This document shows, in pieces, positions 36,840 to 47,045 of a DNA stretch of 64,000 nt. Source of the DNA: Eubacterium sp. CAG:252 (GTDB taxonomy: Bacteria; Bacillota; Clostridia; Lachnospirales; Lachnospiraceae). A program made the position numbers and the translations under genes. Where the stretch lies: the NCBI GenBank assembly GCA_000436535.1, contig FR886340.1, forward strand, positions 89,212 through 153,211. Reading direction: 5' to 3'. The first letter of the stretch is position 1. The number at the start of each line of letters is the position of its first letter. The notes under the pieces were generated by a model. The model was not told the origin of the DNA and did no database searches. It worked only from the letters and a program-made list of their open reading frames with translations.

Positions 36840-39266
36840 ATGGATACATCTATTAAATGGATAAAGGACCTTGTTCCAGGTTTAGAGTGTACAAATCAGG
36901 AATTCAGAGATGCTATGACTCTTTCAGGTACTAAGGTAGAATGTTTTAATGAGCTTGATAAAAATCTGGAGAAAATCGTTGTAGGACAGATTGTTTCAGT
37001 AGAAAGACATCCGGATGCTGACAAGCTTGTAGTATGCCAGGTAAATGTCGGAGATGAAACAGTCCAGATAGTTACAGGTGCACCTAATATTCCAGTAGGT
37101 TCAAGCGGACAGAAGGTTCCGGTGGTTCTTGATGGAGGACGTGTTGCAGGCGGACATGACGGAAGCCCACTTCCAGAAGACGGAATAAAGATTAAGAAGG
37201 GCAAGTTAAGAGGCGTTGAGTCTTGTGGTATGATGTGCTCTATAGAGGAACTTGGTTCTTCAAGAGAATTCTATCCAGACGCTGCTGAGAATGGAATATA
37301 TATATTCGGCGATGATGCAGTTGTTGGTTCAAGTGCAGTGGCATATCTTGGACTTGATGATACAGTTTTTGAATATGAGATTACTAACAACCGTGTAGAC
37401 TGCTACAGCATACTTGGTATAGCAAGAGAGGCAGCAGCTACTTTCAGAAAGCCTTTCAACCCACCAGAAGTATGTGTTGTCGGTAATAATGAAGATGTTA
37501 ATGATTACATCAAGGTTGAAGTTTTAGCAGATGATCTTTGCAAGCGATATACAGCAAGAGTTATTAAGAATATAAAGCTTGCTCCATCACCAAAGTGGAT
37601 GCAGCAAAGACTTATGACAGCAGGTATCAGACCTATCAACAACATAGTAGATATAACTAACTATGTTATGACAGAATATGGACAGCCTATGCATGCTTAT
37701 GATTATGATACTATTGCCGGTAAGAAGATTGTAGTAAGAAAGGCAGCAGAGGGTGAAAAGTTCGTTACACTTGACGGACAGGAAAGAACTCTTGATTCAG
37801 AAGCACTTCTTATATGCGATGGCGACAAGGCTGTAGGGTTAGCAGGTATCATGGGTGGCGAGAACTCTATGATAACAGATGATGTTAAGACTATGCTTTT
37901 TGAGGCAGCTACATTTGATGGTACTAACATAAGAAAGTCATCTAAGAAGATAGGCTTAAGAACAGATGCTGCTGGTAAGTTTGAAAAGGGACTTGACCCA
38001 GAACTTGCACTTGAAGCTATGAACAGGGCATGTGACCTTATAGAGCAGCTTGGCGCAGGTGAAGTGGTTGGCGGAGTAGTTGATGTATATCCTAATCCTG
38101 TATCTAAGAAGAGAATAGCCTTCGAGCCAGCCAAGTACAATGCACTTCTTGGAACAGATGTATCAGAAGCTGATATGCTTGAGTACTTCAAGAGACTTGA
38201 AGTTGAATATGATAAGGATGCTAATGAACTTATAATACCTACATTCAGACAGGACCTTAACAGAGATGCAGATATTGCTGAGGAGGTTGCAAGATTTTTC
38301 GGATACGATAATATTCCAACAACTCTCCCTAAGGGCTCTACAACTATGGGTAAGATTACATTTGAAAGAAGTATCGAAGATGTAGCAGGTGAAGTTGCAC
38401 AGTTTACAGGTTTTTCACAGGCTATGACATATTCATTTGAAAGCCCTAAGGTGTTTGATAAGCTTAAGCTTGCACAGGATAGTGAATACAGAAAGACAGT
38501 TGTAATATCTAACCCACTTGGTGAGGACTTCTCTATTATGAGAACACTTCCAGTAAATGGTATGCTTACATCGCTTTCTACTAACTTTAACAGACGTAAC
38601 AAGAATGTTAAGTTATATGAATTAGCTAAGGTTTATATGGCATCTGATGATAAGAATGAACTTCCAGATGAGAGAGTTATGTTTACACTCGGTGCATTTG
38701 GCGAAGTTGATTTCTTTACTATGAAGGGTGTTGTGGAAGAGTTCCTTGAAAGAATAGGAATGAAGGATAAGCCGGAATATGACCCAGAAGCCGGAATTAC
38801 ATTCCTTCACCCAGGCCGTCAGGCAAATGTTACATATGATGGAACTAAGATAGGTTATATCGGTGAGGTACATCCAGATGTAGCTGACAATTATGCGTTA
38901 GGTGAGAGAACATATCTTGCAGTTATCGACCTTGTCACTGTAACTGGTATGGCAAGCTTTGATACAAAGTTTACAGGAATTGCCAAGTTCCCAGCAGTAA
39001 CAAGAGATATAAGTATGGTTATGCCTAAGTCAGTTCTTGTTGGCAATATCGAGAAGATTATTGAAAAACGTGCAGGAAAGATACTTGAAAGCTACAAGTT
39101 ATTCGATATATACGAAGGTGCCCAGATTAAGGATGGCTACAAGTCAGTAGCATACTCTATCTCATTCCGGGCAAAGGACAGAACACTTGAGGATAAGGAT
39201 ATCACTCCTGTTATGGAAAATATATATAAGGACTTAAGTGATGCCGGAATAGAACTTCGTGCATAG
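36840..39266 (+). CDS. pheT: Phenylalanyl-tRNA synthetase beta chain
   Basis: Non-catalytic subunit with tRNA binding and editing. ATG 36840 follows GGAG by 6 bases; upstream in-frame codons to 36807 lack a ribosome binding site. The 808-residue protein shows the EMAP-like tRNA-binding domain (about 45-155, SVERHPDADKLVVCQVNVG), the B3/B4 editing domain (TNRVDCYSILGIAREAAA onward), the B5 domain and the C-terminal ferredoxin-like anticodon-binding domain (FPAVTRDISMVMP onward). The gap after pheS is 138 bases. Confidence 0.96.
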   Translation: MDTSIKWIKDLVPGLECTNQEFRDAMTLSGTKVECFNELDKNLEKIVVGQIVSVERHPDADKLVVCQVNVGDETVQIVTGAPNIPVGSSGQKVPVVLDGGRVAGGHDGSPLPEDGIKIKKGKLRGVESCGMMCSIEELGSSREFYPDAAENGIYIFGDDAVVGSSAVAYLGLDDTVFEYEITNNRVDCYSILGIAREAAATFRKPFNPPEVCVVGNNEDVNDYIKVEVLADDLCKRYTARVIKNIKLAPSPKWMQQRLMTAGIRPINNIVDITNYVMTEYGQPMHAYDYDTIAGKKIVVRKAAEGEKFVTLDGQERTLDSEALLICDGDKAVGLAGIMGGENSMITDDVKTMLFEAATFDGTNIRKSSKKIGLRTDAAGKFEKGLDPELALEAMNRACDLIEQLGAGEVVGGVVDVYPNPVSKKRIAFEPAKYNALLGTDVSEADMLEYFKRLEVEYDKDANELIIPTFRQDLNRDADIAEEVARFFGYDNIPTTLPKGSTTMGKITFERSIEDVAGEVAQFTGFSQAMTYSFESPKVFDKLKLAQDSEYRKTVVISNPLGEDFSIMRTLPVNGMLTSLSTNFNRRNKNVKLYELAKVYMASDDKNELPDERVMFTLGAFGEVDFFTMKGVVEEFLERIGMKDKPEYDPEAGITFLHPGRQANVTYDGTKIGYIGEVHPDVADNYALGERTYLAVIDLVTVTGMASFDTKFTGIAKFPAVTRDISMVMPKSVLVGNIEKIIEKRAGKILESYKLFDIYEGAQIKDGYKSVAYSISFRAKDRTLEDKDITPVMENIYKDLSDAGIELRA

Positions 39267-39275
39267 AGAGCGCAA

Positions 39276-39317
39276 AGAAAAAGGAAGTGGCTGTAAAGCA
39301 GACATTTACTTTTTCTT
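39276..39317 (+). terminator. Probable terminator after pheT
   Basis: AAGAAAAAG pairs with CTTTTTCTT around a mismatched AGTG/CATT inner stem; the T-rich descending arm serves as the T run. Confidence 0.55.
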
Positions 39318-39351
39318 AGCTATTAAAGATTAATCTAATTAGAGGAATATT

Positions 39352-40383
39352 ATGGATTTACATGATTTTTATTATGACCTGCCAGAAGAGCTTATAGCAC
39401 AGGATCCACTTTCAGACCGTTCAAGCTCAAGACTTATGGTGCTTGATAAGAATACAGGTGCAATAGAGCATAAGATATTCAGGGATATAACAGAGTATCT
39501 TAAGGCTGGTGACTGCCTTGTTATCAATGATACCAAGGTTATACCAGCCCGTCTTATAGGTGAGAAAGAAGAAACAGGTGCAGCCATAGAGGTGCTTCTT
39601 CTTAAGAGACTAGAAGACAGACAGGATACATGGGAAGTGCTTGTAAAGCCTGGTAAGAAGTGCAAAGTCGGTGCTAAGATAGTATTTGGCGGTGGAAAGC
39701 TTAAAGGTGAGATTATAGATATAGTTGAAGAGGGAAACAGGCTCATACAGTTTACATATGATGGTATATTTGAAGAGATACTTGATGAATTAGGACAGAT
39801 GCCGCTTCCTCCATATATAACACATAAGCTTCAGGATAAGAACAGATACCAGACTGTATATGCAAAGCATGAGGGTTCGGCGGCAGCGCCTACAGCTGGT
39901 CTTCATTTTACAGAGAAACTACTTGATAAGATACAGGCTATGGGAGTTAAGATAGCAAGAGTTACACTTCATGTTGGTCTTGGAACTTTCAGACCAGTTA
40001 AAGTTGAGAACATTCTTGAACATCATATGCATTCAGAATTTTATCAGGTGGATAAGGAAGCTGCGGATATTATCAATGAAACAAAGGCTAATGGCGGAAG
40101 GGTCATAGCCGTAGGTACTACAAGTACAAGAACTCTTGAGTCGGTAGCTGATGAAAATGGTCATATACCGGTTAAGAGCGGATGGACAGAGATATTTATA
40201 TATCCGGGATACAAGTTCAAGGCGATAGACTGTCTTATAACTAACTTCCATCTTCCGGAATCTACACTTGTTATGCTTGTTTCTGCACTTGCAGGAAGAG
40301 AAAATGTTCTTCATGCATATGATGTGGCAGTTCAGGAAAAGTATAGATTTTTCAGCTTTGGTGATGCTATGTTTATAAAGTAA
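39352..40383 (+). CDS. queA: tRNA preQ1(34) S-adenosylmethionine ribosyltransferase-isomerase QueA
   Basis: Transfers and isomerises the ribosyl part of SAM onto preQ1 in tRNA to form epoxyqueuosine. The 343-residue protein starts [16 protein letters not shown] and contains [42 protein letters not shown] and the C-terminal [16 protein letters not shown], all diagnostic. No other queuosine gene is in the window. Confidence 0.96.
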   Translation: MDLHDFYYDLPEELIAQDPLSDRSSSRLMVLDKNTGAIEHKIFRDITEYLKAGDCLVINDTKVIPARLIGEKEETGAAIEVLLLKRLEDRQDTWEVLVKPGKKCKVGAKIVFGGGKLKGEIIDIVEEGNRLIQFTYDGIFEEILDELGQMPLPPYITHKLQDKNRYQTVYAKHEGSAAAPTAGLHFTEKLLDKIQAMGVKIARVTLHVGLGTFRPVKVENILEHHMHSEFYQVDKEAADIINETKANGGRVIAVGTTSTRTLESVADENGHIPVKSGWTEIFIYPGYKFKAIDCLITNFHLPESTLVMLVSALAGRENVLHAYDVAVQEKYRFFSFGDAMFIK

Positions 40384-40417
40384 CACCAACACATTAAAAT
40401 TTTATAAAACACATAAT

Positions 40418-40463
40418 ATAACTTTGACATACTTTCCTGCGTGTGGTAGTATGTCAAAGTTAT
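40418..40463 (+). promoter_or_regulatory. rnpB promoter within a 16-bp inverted repeat
   Basis: TTGACA (40424-40429), 17 bases, TAGTAT (40447-40452) gives a near-ideal promoter ending 25 bases before the RNA. The elements lie in a perfect inverted repeat, ATAACTTTGACATACT (40418-40433) and AGTATGTCAAAGTTAT (40448-40463). The repeat could also fold as a 3' hairpin of queA, although no T run follows. Confidence 0.75.
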
Positions 40464-40476
40464 TGAATGTTTATTA

Positions 40477-40947
40477 ATATGAGTAGCACAGATAATCGCG
40501 GCTGCAAGTGTCGAAAGACCGCAGGTGAGGAAAGTCCGGGCTTCGCAGGGCAGGATGCCGGATAACGTCCGGTGGAGGTGACTCCAAGGCTAGTGCAACA
40601 GAAATATACCGCCAAAGCAAGAAGGTGAATTTATTAATGTCTTTACATTACTAACTTTACTGATGCATGTACATTAGCAGTTTTGCTGCTGATGTTATAG
40701 AATTAACACTTTAGTGTTAATTCTATTGGTAAGGGTGGAAAGGCAGCGTAAGAGACTACCGCAGCACTGGTAACAGTGCTGGCTATGTAAACCCCATCCG
40801 AAGCAAGACCAAACATAAAGCGATACGGCTGCCCGTCGTGCTTTTAGGTAGGTCGCTTGAGCTTACTGGTAACAGTAAGACTAGATAGATGATTATCATC
40901 AGCCAGATGATGGCTGGACATAACCCGGCTTATAGTGCTGCTCATAT
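40477..40947 (+). ncRNA. rnpB: RNase P RNA, type A
   Basis: Catalytic RNA that matures tRNA 5' ends. Diagnostic segments are GAGGAAAGTCCGGGCT (P4 side), ACAGAAATATACCGCC, AAGGGTGGAAAGGCAGCG, AGGTAGGTCGCTTGAG and ACATAACCCGGCTTATAG. The ends are set by P1 pairing of ATATGAGTAGCAC (40477-40489) with GTGCTGCTCATAT (40935-40947). At about 470 bases it is longer than usual because of an AT-rich insertion near 40627-40731 (P12 region) with two extra hairpins, one a perfect 14-bp stem (40697-40726). Confidence 0.95.
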
Positions 40948-41049
40948 ATATGTTTGATGGCAAGATAGAATAATAGAATATATGGCTTTTTACACGAAAC
41001 ATGTGTTACACAGCCCTGAAAGCGCAGAAGCGTAAGAATGGAGATTAGT

Positions 41050-42825
41050 ATGAATTCAGGAATGGACAGAAGAAGGCGAAATAAAAAGCTTAAGATAGCA
41101 AGAAATATTGCGATAGCTTTAGTTCCAATAATAATTATTGGACTGCTTATATTCAGACTTGGAACAGATGCAAAGAGTATGTTATCGGAAGCTAATACAT
41201 TAAAAACTGACCTTAAGGCTGTTATGACAGGCGTTAAGGAAAGAGATGTTGAAAGCGCACAGAATGCCACACTTAAGTTGGATAATACAGTCAGAAAGCT
41301 TGACAGAACATTGTCAAGTCCGGTATGGAAGGCTGTATCGCATGCACCTTTTGCAGGGAAGTATGTTAAGTCAGTTAATACACTTGTGAGTGTTGCAGAA
41401 GATGCATCTGACAATATATTAAAGCCGGCACTTGATGTCATGGATGAGTATCCGTTAGAGGGACTTAAGGTTGGTGATGGTTTCAGTGTCAGCACAATCA
41501 ATGCTTATCTTAATCTTTTAGAGGATATAGAACCAAGAATAGAAAGCATGACAACAAAGATGCAGACTGTTAAGCTTCCTTTAGGAAAGACAGAAATGTT
41601 ATCAGAGTATACACAGATGCTTACAAAGCTCACAGCAGCCTATAAGGAGAATGGAGAGTACCTTCCACTTTTCAGGGCATTTTTAGGAGACGGCAGTGAT
41701 AAGTTATATCTTCTTGCTGCACAGAACTCAGCTGAGATAAGAGCGTCTGGTGGTTTTCCAGGTTCTATGGGAACTATAAGGATAGAAGACGGTGTTCTTA
41801 CAATAGATGACTTTAAGACGGTATATGATATGATATCAGTTAATCCTCCAACAGAGGCACATATAACAGATACAGAATATCTGCTGTTCAGCGGTTCGCT
41901 TGACTATGCAAGAGATGCCTGCTATATACCGGACTTTGAAAGAGTTGGGGAAATATGGGCATTGGCATATGAAAGCAAGAATGATGAACACATTGACGGA
42001 GTTATATCACTTACACCTGTAATCATACAGAAAGTGCTTGCTTATACAGGAGCTGTAACACTTTCAGACGGAACAGAGCTTAATGGTGATAATGCAACAC
42101 AGATGCTTCAGAAGGACCTTTATTATAAGTATCTTAGCAGTAACTCATCTTATAAGGTAAGCAATGCTTATGATTATGTTGATTCTCTTTTTGCAGAAAC
42201 TGCGAAAATTGTTATGGGTAAGCTTGTAGATGACTTTGATATAAACAGAATAGCAGATTATTCAAAGATATTTACAGATGGCGGAAAAGACCGTACTATA
42301 CTTATGTGGATGGAGGATGAGACAGCAGAGTCTTATGTAAAAGCGGCTGGCTGTTCAGGTGCGCTTAATGATGACCCTTCTAATCCTGAGGCAGGAGTAT
42401 TCTTTAGTGGAGCTAACGGAAGTAAGCTCGGATGGTTTGTAAGCCTTGACACACAGATTGGTGATGATGTTACAATAAATGATGACGGAAGCAGAACATA
42501 TGATGTGACTGTTACAGTAAGTAACGATATCACAAGAGATGATATGTACAGGGCTGGTAATTATATCATAGGTAATTATAATGGTCAGGTGGAAAGTTAT
42601 CTTCATCTGTTTGCACCAGCAGGCGGAACAATAAGTGACTTTGAGACAAGTAATTCAATGACTATGAATATGGATGAATACCATGGACTTGAAGTAGCTT
42701 ATAATGTTGAGTTTATGTTAGCACCAAGCAATCCTGTAACTGTTACATATAAGGTTACAACAGCGCCGGGTGTAAGCACACCGCTTAAGATAAGCCAGAC
42801 ACCAACATTGCAGAGTTATAGATAA
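41050..42825 (+). CDS. DUF4012-family membrane-anchored extracellular protein
   Basis: A 591-residue protein; ATG 41050 follows GGAG (41040-41043) by 6 bases. A basic start (MDRRRRNKKLK) and one membrane helix (about 18-38) precede a helical region and the DUF4012 domain, recognised by AAQNSAEIRASGGFPGSMG (about 223-241) and VISLTPVIIQKVL. The C-terminal part is a beta-rich domain. DUF4012 proteins are cell-surface proteins of unknown function, often near polysaccharide or envelope genes; here the gene stands alone after rnpB. Confidence 0.88.
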   Translation: MNSGMDRRRRNKKLKIARNIAIALVPIIIIGLLIFRLGTDAKSMLSEANTLKTDLKAVMTGVKERDVESAQNATLKLDNTVRKLDRTLSSPVWKAVSHAPFAGKYVKSVNTLVSVAEDASDNILKPALDVMDEYPLEGLKVGDGFSVSTINAYLNLLEDIEPRIESMTTKMQTVKLPLGKTEMLSEYTQMLTKLTAAYKENGEYLPLFRAFLGDGSDKLYLLAAQNSAEIRASGGFPGSMGTIRIEDGVLTIDDFKTVYDMISVNPPTEAHITDTEYLLFSGSLDYARDACYIPDFERVGEIWALAYESKNDEHIDGVISLTPVIIQKVLAYTGAVTLSDGTELNGDNATQMLQKDLYYKYLSSNSSYKVSNAYDYVDSLFAETAKIVMGKLVDDFDINRIADYSKIFTDGGKDRTILMWMEDETAESYVKAAGCSGALNDDPSNPEAGVFFSGANGSKLGWFVSLDTQIGDDVTINDDGSRTYDVTVTVSNDITRDDMYRAGNYIIGNYNGQVESYLHLFAPAGGTISDFETSNSMTMNMDEYHGLEVAYNVEFMLAPSNPVTVTYKVTTAPGVSTPLKISQTPTLQSYR

Positions 42826-42848
42826 TATTGAAAATGTTTAATAAATAA

Positions 42849-42900
42849 AAAGGCTGTTACATCAGTATAACATTTATTGATGTGACAGCCATATTTTTTA
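42849..42900. terminator. Bidirectional terminator between convergent genes
   Basis: GGCTGTTACATCA pairs with TGATGTGACAGCC, with an A run on the left and TTTTTT on the right, so it can stop transcription from both the DUF4012 gene and pyrB-pyrI. Confidence 0.85.
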
Positions 42901-42910
42901 GGGTTATAGG

Positions 42911-42952
42911 ACAAAACGTGTTGATGGGTTAATTCCATTCAACACGTTTTGT
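42911..42952 (-). terminator. Hairpin downstream of pyrI
   Basis: Perfect 14-bp stem ACAAAACGTGTTGA / TCAACACGTTTTGT with TGG/CCA pairing in the loop. It lies 60 bases after the pyrI stop and may be a 3' stabilising hairpin or a first terminator. Confidence 0.5.
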
Positions 42953-43011
42953 TATAATTAGGTGCAATATATATTGCTTATATAAAAATATTCTATAATA
43001 TATAGATTATA

Positions 43012-43440
43012 TTACTTTCCAGTATACTTCTCTTCACAGTACTTACATCTATATACCTGCTTTTCAGGGTCAGAGAGTACGAATACCTGGTCAAGTTCCT
43101 GTTCTATAGATGTTATACATCTAGGATTCTTGCATCTGATTACATTGGTTATCTGCTTTGGAAGAGAAAGAGATTTCTTCCCAACGATTTCACCATTCTT
43201 TATGATATTAACAGTTATATTGTGGTCTATGAAACCAATAACATCAAGATCTACGAGGTCAAGTCCACCTTCGATTTTTATTATATCTTTTCTTCCCATT
43301 TTGTTGCTACGGGCATTCTTGATGATTGCAACCTGGCAGTCAAGCTTTCCAAGACCAAGATAATTATATATATCCATAGCTTTTCCGGCTTCAATATGGT
43401 CTAATACAAAGCCCTCATTAAGCTGACCTACATTTAACAT
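43012..43440 (-). CDS. pyrI: Aspartate carbamoyltransferase regulatory chain
   Basis: Binds nucleotide effectors and PyrB trimers to make allosteric ATCase. The 142-residue protein has the N-terminal effector domain (GFVLDHIEAGKAMDIYNYL) and the C-terminal zinc domain with four cysteines (RCKNPRCI and YRCKYCEEKY). It lies 102 bases downstream of pyrB on the same strand. Confidence 0.94.
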   Translation of the reverse strand: MLNVGQLNEGFVLDHIEAGKAMDIYNYLGLGKLDCQVAIIKNARSNKMGRKDIIKIEGGLDLVDLDVIGFIDHNITVNIIKNGEIVGKKSLSLPKQITNVIRCKNPRCITSIEQELDQVFVLSDPEKQVYRCKYCEEKYTGK

Positions 43441-43542
43441 AGTAAACTCCTTCTGTGCACATTTATAATTGAAAATAAGAAATTATGCATAACAAGTCCG
43501 GTATGTGTGCACGCATACTTAAAGACTGATAATAGGACTTAG

Positions 43543-44460
43543 TTATTTGTTAAGACCAAGAAGTGTCATAATAAGTGCCATACGTACATATACACCATAT
43601 TGTACCTGCTTGAAGTAGGCTGCTCGCTTATCGTCATCAACTTCAACAGATATTTCATTTACACGAGGAAGAGGATGGAGTACATACATATCCTCCTTTG
43701 CAAGTGACATCTTGGCTTCATCTAATACATAGAAGTCCTTCATACGAAGATATTCGTCTTCTGAGAAGAAACGCTCTCTCTGTACACGTGTCATATAAAG
43801 AATATCAAGTTGTGGCATAGCTTCTTCAAGGCTTTCTACCTCAACGAATTCTGCGTTGTTAGCGGCTAAAACATCATCTCTTATATAATCAGGTACTCTT
43901 AATTCTTTAGGTGATATAAGGACAAACTTAACATTGTTATATCTTACAAGTGAGTTGATAAGTGAGTGTACAGTTCTTCCGAACTTTAAGTCACCACACA
44001 GACCGATTGTAAAGTTGTCAAGTGAACCTCTTAATTCCCTTATAGTCATAAGGTCAGTAAGAGTCTGGGTTGGATGCTGGTGTCCGCCATCTCCTGCATT
44101 TATTACAGGAATAGAAGACTTGCTTGCAGCAACCATAGGGGCACCTTCTTTAGGATGTCTCATAGCGCATATATCTGCATAGCATGATATAACTCTGATA
44201 GTATCTGATACACTTTCACCTTTGGAAGCGGAACTTGAGTTAGCAGAAGAAAAACCTAATACAGAACCCCCAAGATTGAGCATTGCTGCCTCAAAACTAA
44301 GACGGGTTCTAGTACTAGGTTCATAGAATAAAGTTGCTAATTTCTTTCCATCACATACGTGACTGTACTTCTTAGGATCCTTAGAAATGTCTCTTGCAAG
44401 ATCTAGAAGATCTGCTAACTCGCTGACACTTAAATCCAATGGACTAAGTAAATGTTTCAT
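43543..44460 (-). CDS. pyrB: Aspartate carbamoyltransferase catalytic chain
   Basis: Joins carbamoyl phosphate and aspartate, the committed step of pyrimidine synthesis. The start is ATG at 44460 ([10 protein letters not shown]): GGAGG lies 8 bases before it and overlaps the alternative ATG at 44475. The 305-residue protein has [36 protein letters not shown] and the C-terminal HPLPRVNEI. The adjacent pyrI indicates the regulated holoenzyme. Confidence 0.96.
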   Translation of the reverse strand: MKHLLSPLDLSVSELADLLDLARDISKDPKKYSHVCDGKKLATLFYEPSTRTRLSFEAAMLNLGGSVLGFSSANSSSASKGESVSDTIRVISCYADICAMRHPKEGAPMVAASKSSIPVINAGDGGHQHPTQTLTDLMTIRELRGSLDNFTIGLCGDLKFGRTVHSLINSLVRYNNVKFVLISPKELRVPDYIRDDVLAANNAEFVEVESLEEAMPQLDILYMTRVQRERFFSEDEYLRMKDFYVLDEAKMSLAKEDMYVLHPLPRVNEISVEVDDDKRAAYFKQVQYGVYVRMALIMTLLGLNK

Positions 44461-44503
44461 CGATTGTTCCTCCATATGTTGATATTGTTATTAATGCACA
44501 TAT

Positions 44504-44532
44504 ATATTACTATTATTTTACATAATTCTCAA
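44504..44532 (-). promoter_or_regulatory. pyrB promoter
   Basis: On the minus strand TTGAGA (44532-44527), 17 bases, TAATAT (44509-44504). Its -35 directly abuts the -35 of the divergent trpS promoter. Confidence 0.65.
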
Positions 44533-44561
44533 TTGTTATTTAAAAAAAAATGTGATAAAAT
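44533..44561 (+). promoter_or_regulatory. trpS promoter
   Basis: TTGTTA (44533-44538), 17 bases, TAAAAT (44556-44561) with an upstream TG. The leader that follows holds a TGTCAG/CTGACA hairpin (44617-44648) and no T-box. Confidence 0.65.
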
Positions 44562-44696
44562 TGTAAACATTAGCGATGCTGTTTGTAATCATACGTTGGA
44601 TAATAACAGTGTGCAGTGTCAGAGGCAAAATATCTTTTGACCCTGACATCATAATATGAATATGCGGATTGATATAAGAATGGAGGAGTAATAAAT

Positions 44697-45785
44697 ATGT
44701 CTAAAATAATATTAACAGGTGACAGACCGACAGGTAAGCTTCACCTTGGACATTATGTCGGTTCATTAAAGAGAAGAGTAGAACTTCAGAATTCAGGTGA
44801 ATTTGAAAAGATATTTATAATGATAGCGGATGCACAGGCACTCACAGATAATGCAGATAATCCTGAAAAGGTACGTCAGAACATAATAGAGGTTGCGCTT
44901 GATTATCTTTCAGTAGGATTAGATCCTGCAAAGTCGAATATATTTATCCAGTCTCAGATACCTCAGCTTACAGAGCTTACATTTTATTATATGAATCTTG
45001 TTACAGTATCAAGACTTCAGAGAAATCCGACAGTTAAGTCTGAAATACAGATGCGTAACTTTGAGGCAAGCATTCCTGTAGGTTTCTTCTGTTATCCTAT
45101 AAGTCAGGCTGCTGATATAACAGCATTTAAGGCGACTACAGTACCAGTAGGTGAAGATCAGGAGCCTATGATAGAGCAGACAAGAGAAATAGTAAGAAAG
45201 TTTAACTCAGTATATGGTGATACATTAGTTGAGCCACAGATACTGCTTCCTGATAATAAGGCATGCTTAAGACTTCCGGGTACAGATGGAAAGGCTAAGA
45301 TGAGCAAGTCGCTTGGTAACTGTATCTACTTATCAGACTCGGCAGATGTTGTTAAGGAAAAAGTAAGAGGAATGTATACAGACCCAGACCATATCAAAGT
45401 AAGTGACCCTGGTAAGGTAGAGGGTAATACAGTATTTACATATCTTGATGCTTTCTGTACAGACGAAGATTTTGCACAGTTCCTTCCAGAATATAATAAT
45501 CTTGATGAACTTAAGGAACACTATATGAGAGGCGGACTTGGTGATGTCAAGGTTAAGAAGTTCCTTACAGAAGTTATCAATAAAGAGTTAGAGCCTATCA
45601 GAAATAGAAGACATGAGTACGAAAAGAATATTCCAGAGGTATATCATATTCTTCAGGAGGGTACTAAGAGGGCATACGCAGTTGCAGAAGAAACTCTTAA
45701 TGAGGTTAAGGCTTCTATGAAGATTAACTATTTTGATGATACAGAGCTTATCAAGCATCAGGCGGAAAAGTATAGCGAGCAGTAG
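44697..45785 (+). CDS. trpS: Tryptophanyl-tRNA synthetase
   Basis: Class I synthetase charging tRNA-Trp. The 362-residue protein has the HIGH-like motif in KLHLGHYVG (about 14-22) and KMSKS in [12 protein letters not shown] (about 197-208); [12 protein letters not shown] at the N-terminus is typical. It is about 20-30 residues longer than the common bacterial enzyme, mostly in the C-terminal helical part. The ribosome binding site GGAGGAG is strong. Confidence 0.95.
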   Translation: MSKIILTGDRPTGKLHLGHYVGSLKRRVELQNSGEFEKIFIMIADAQALTDNADNPEKVRQNIIEVALDYLSVGLDPAKSNIFIQSQIPQLTELTFYYMNLVTVSRLQRNPTVKSEIQMRNFEASIPVGFFCYPISQAADITAFKATTVPVGEDQEPMIEQTREIVRKFNSVYGDTLVEPQILLPDNKACLRLPGTDGKAKMSKSLGNCIYLSDSADVVKEKVRGMYTDPDHIKVSDPGKVEGNTVFTYLDAFCTDEDFAQFLPEYNNLDELKEHYMRGGLGDVKVKKFLTEVINKELEPIRNRRHEYEKNIPEVYHILQEGTKRAYAVAEETLNEVKASMKINYFDDTELIKHQAEKYSEQ

Positions 45786-45806
45786 TCAGAATATAAAATG
45801 TAAAAT

Positions 45807-45858
45807 AAAAATGGTTCCAGACCTCAATGCCAGATGGCACGGGGATGGAACCATTTTT
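45807..45858 (+). terminator. Terminator after trpS
   Basis: AAAATGGTTCCA pairs with TGGAACCATTTT, with an inner TGCCA/TGGCA stem and a final T run. It may also act on the minus strand. Confidence 0.88.
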
Positions 45859-45951
45859 CTGTTCTGAGTGTAAGATAGTTGTGTGAATTGCATATCAATG
45901 TGGCAATCCGGGTACATAATAGTAACCCACTTTTAACACAATAATAGGGGA

Positions 45952-47001
45952 TTAAGATAACTTTTTAATAACCATATTATTAGGTCTTGATATCTTAAGC
46001 TCCTTGCCGTTCATAACGATAAGTCCTTTATTGTAATCAACAGTAAATATTGTTATGGAATTTCCTTCATTGTTCATAGATATAAGGTGCTTATTGTCAG
46101 GGAACATACATACATACTTAGGGTAGTCGCCACTTACAGGAAGTGAGTTAAGAGTAATAATCTTTCCTGACTCTTTATCAACAGAGTATATAGTAGCTGT
46201 ATTATCGCCTGCGTTAGAACAGATAAGGTTGTTGCCATCATTGGCAAAAATAATGTCTGAGGCAGCGCTGTTTGACTTGTGGTCACGTCTTACAGTAAAA
46301 ATGTTCTGAATCATTTCAAAACGAGCCTTATCAGAATTCTTATCATAAGAATATACATTGATATAATTCTTTAATTCGCACACTACATAAGCATACTTTC
46401 CATCTTCGGAGAATATCATCTTTCTAGGTGCTGATTCCTGCTGTGAACGTATAATATCAAATAACTTAAGCTTTCCGGTTCTGTGGTTAAACTCGTAAAG
46501 CTTAATCTGGTCAATTCCAAGGTCGCAGGCGCATAAGAGGTCTTCATCAGGAGTGAAACATGTGTTGCTTACATGTGGGCGGAAGTTACGCTCAGCGATG
46601 CTTCCAATACCTTTGTGAAATACCTCATCGGCAATATCGCCAACAGAACCATCGTCATTGATGTGCATAACAGTAATCTTGCCATCGTGATATCCAGAAA
46701 CAACAAGGAAGTTGTTAGCTTTAGTGACAGACATATGGCAGCCTCGCATACCGTTGATTGATACAACATTCATAAGCTCAAGGCTTCCATCCTCCATAAT
46801 GGAATAGGATGATACTCCCTGATCGCATATTGCATAAAGAAATCTCTTATCGTGTGAAAGAGTTATATAAGAAGGGTTATCGATAGATACCTCTTCACGT
46901 TCACATATACGTCCCTTCTCTACATCCATATCGTATATATGTATACCTTTACTGCTTTCGTGAGTATACGTTCCCACATAAGCAACGTAATTATCTTTCA
47001 T
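45952..47001 (-). CDS. Lactonase-family beta-propeller protein (YbhE/Pgl-like)
   Basis: A 349-residue seven-bladed propeller of the family that includes E. coli 6-phosphogluconolactonase. ATG at 47001 has GGAGG 5 bases upstream; four extra codons to 47013 do not. N-terminal VAYVGTYTHESSKGIHIYD, RPHVSNTCFTPDEDLLCACDLG and ESAPRKMIFSEDGKYAYVV are characteristic. Many family members hydrolyse sugar lactones, but the true substrate here is unknown, and an oxidative pentose phosphate context is not visible. Confidence 0.85.
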   Translation of the reverse strand: MKDNYVAYVGTYTHESSKGIHIYDMDVEKGRICEREEVSIDNPSYITLSHDKRFLYAICDQGVSSYSIMEDGSLELMNVVSINGMRGCHMSVTKANNFLVVSGYHDGKITVMHINDDGSVGDIADEVFHKGIGSIAERNFRPHVSNTCFTPDEDLLCACDLGIDQIKLYEFNHRTGKLKLFDIIRSQQESAPRKMIFSEDGKYAYVVCELKNYINVYSYDKNSDKARFEMIQNIFTVRRDHKSNSAASDIIFANDGNNLICSNAGDNTATIYSVDKESGKIITLNSLPVSGDYPKYVCMFPDNKHLISMNNEGNSITIFTVDYNKGLIVMNGKELKISRPNNMVIKKLS

Positions 47002-47045
47002 AGTAACCTCCAATCATTATCTCAAGAACTGAATATATGTATATA

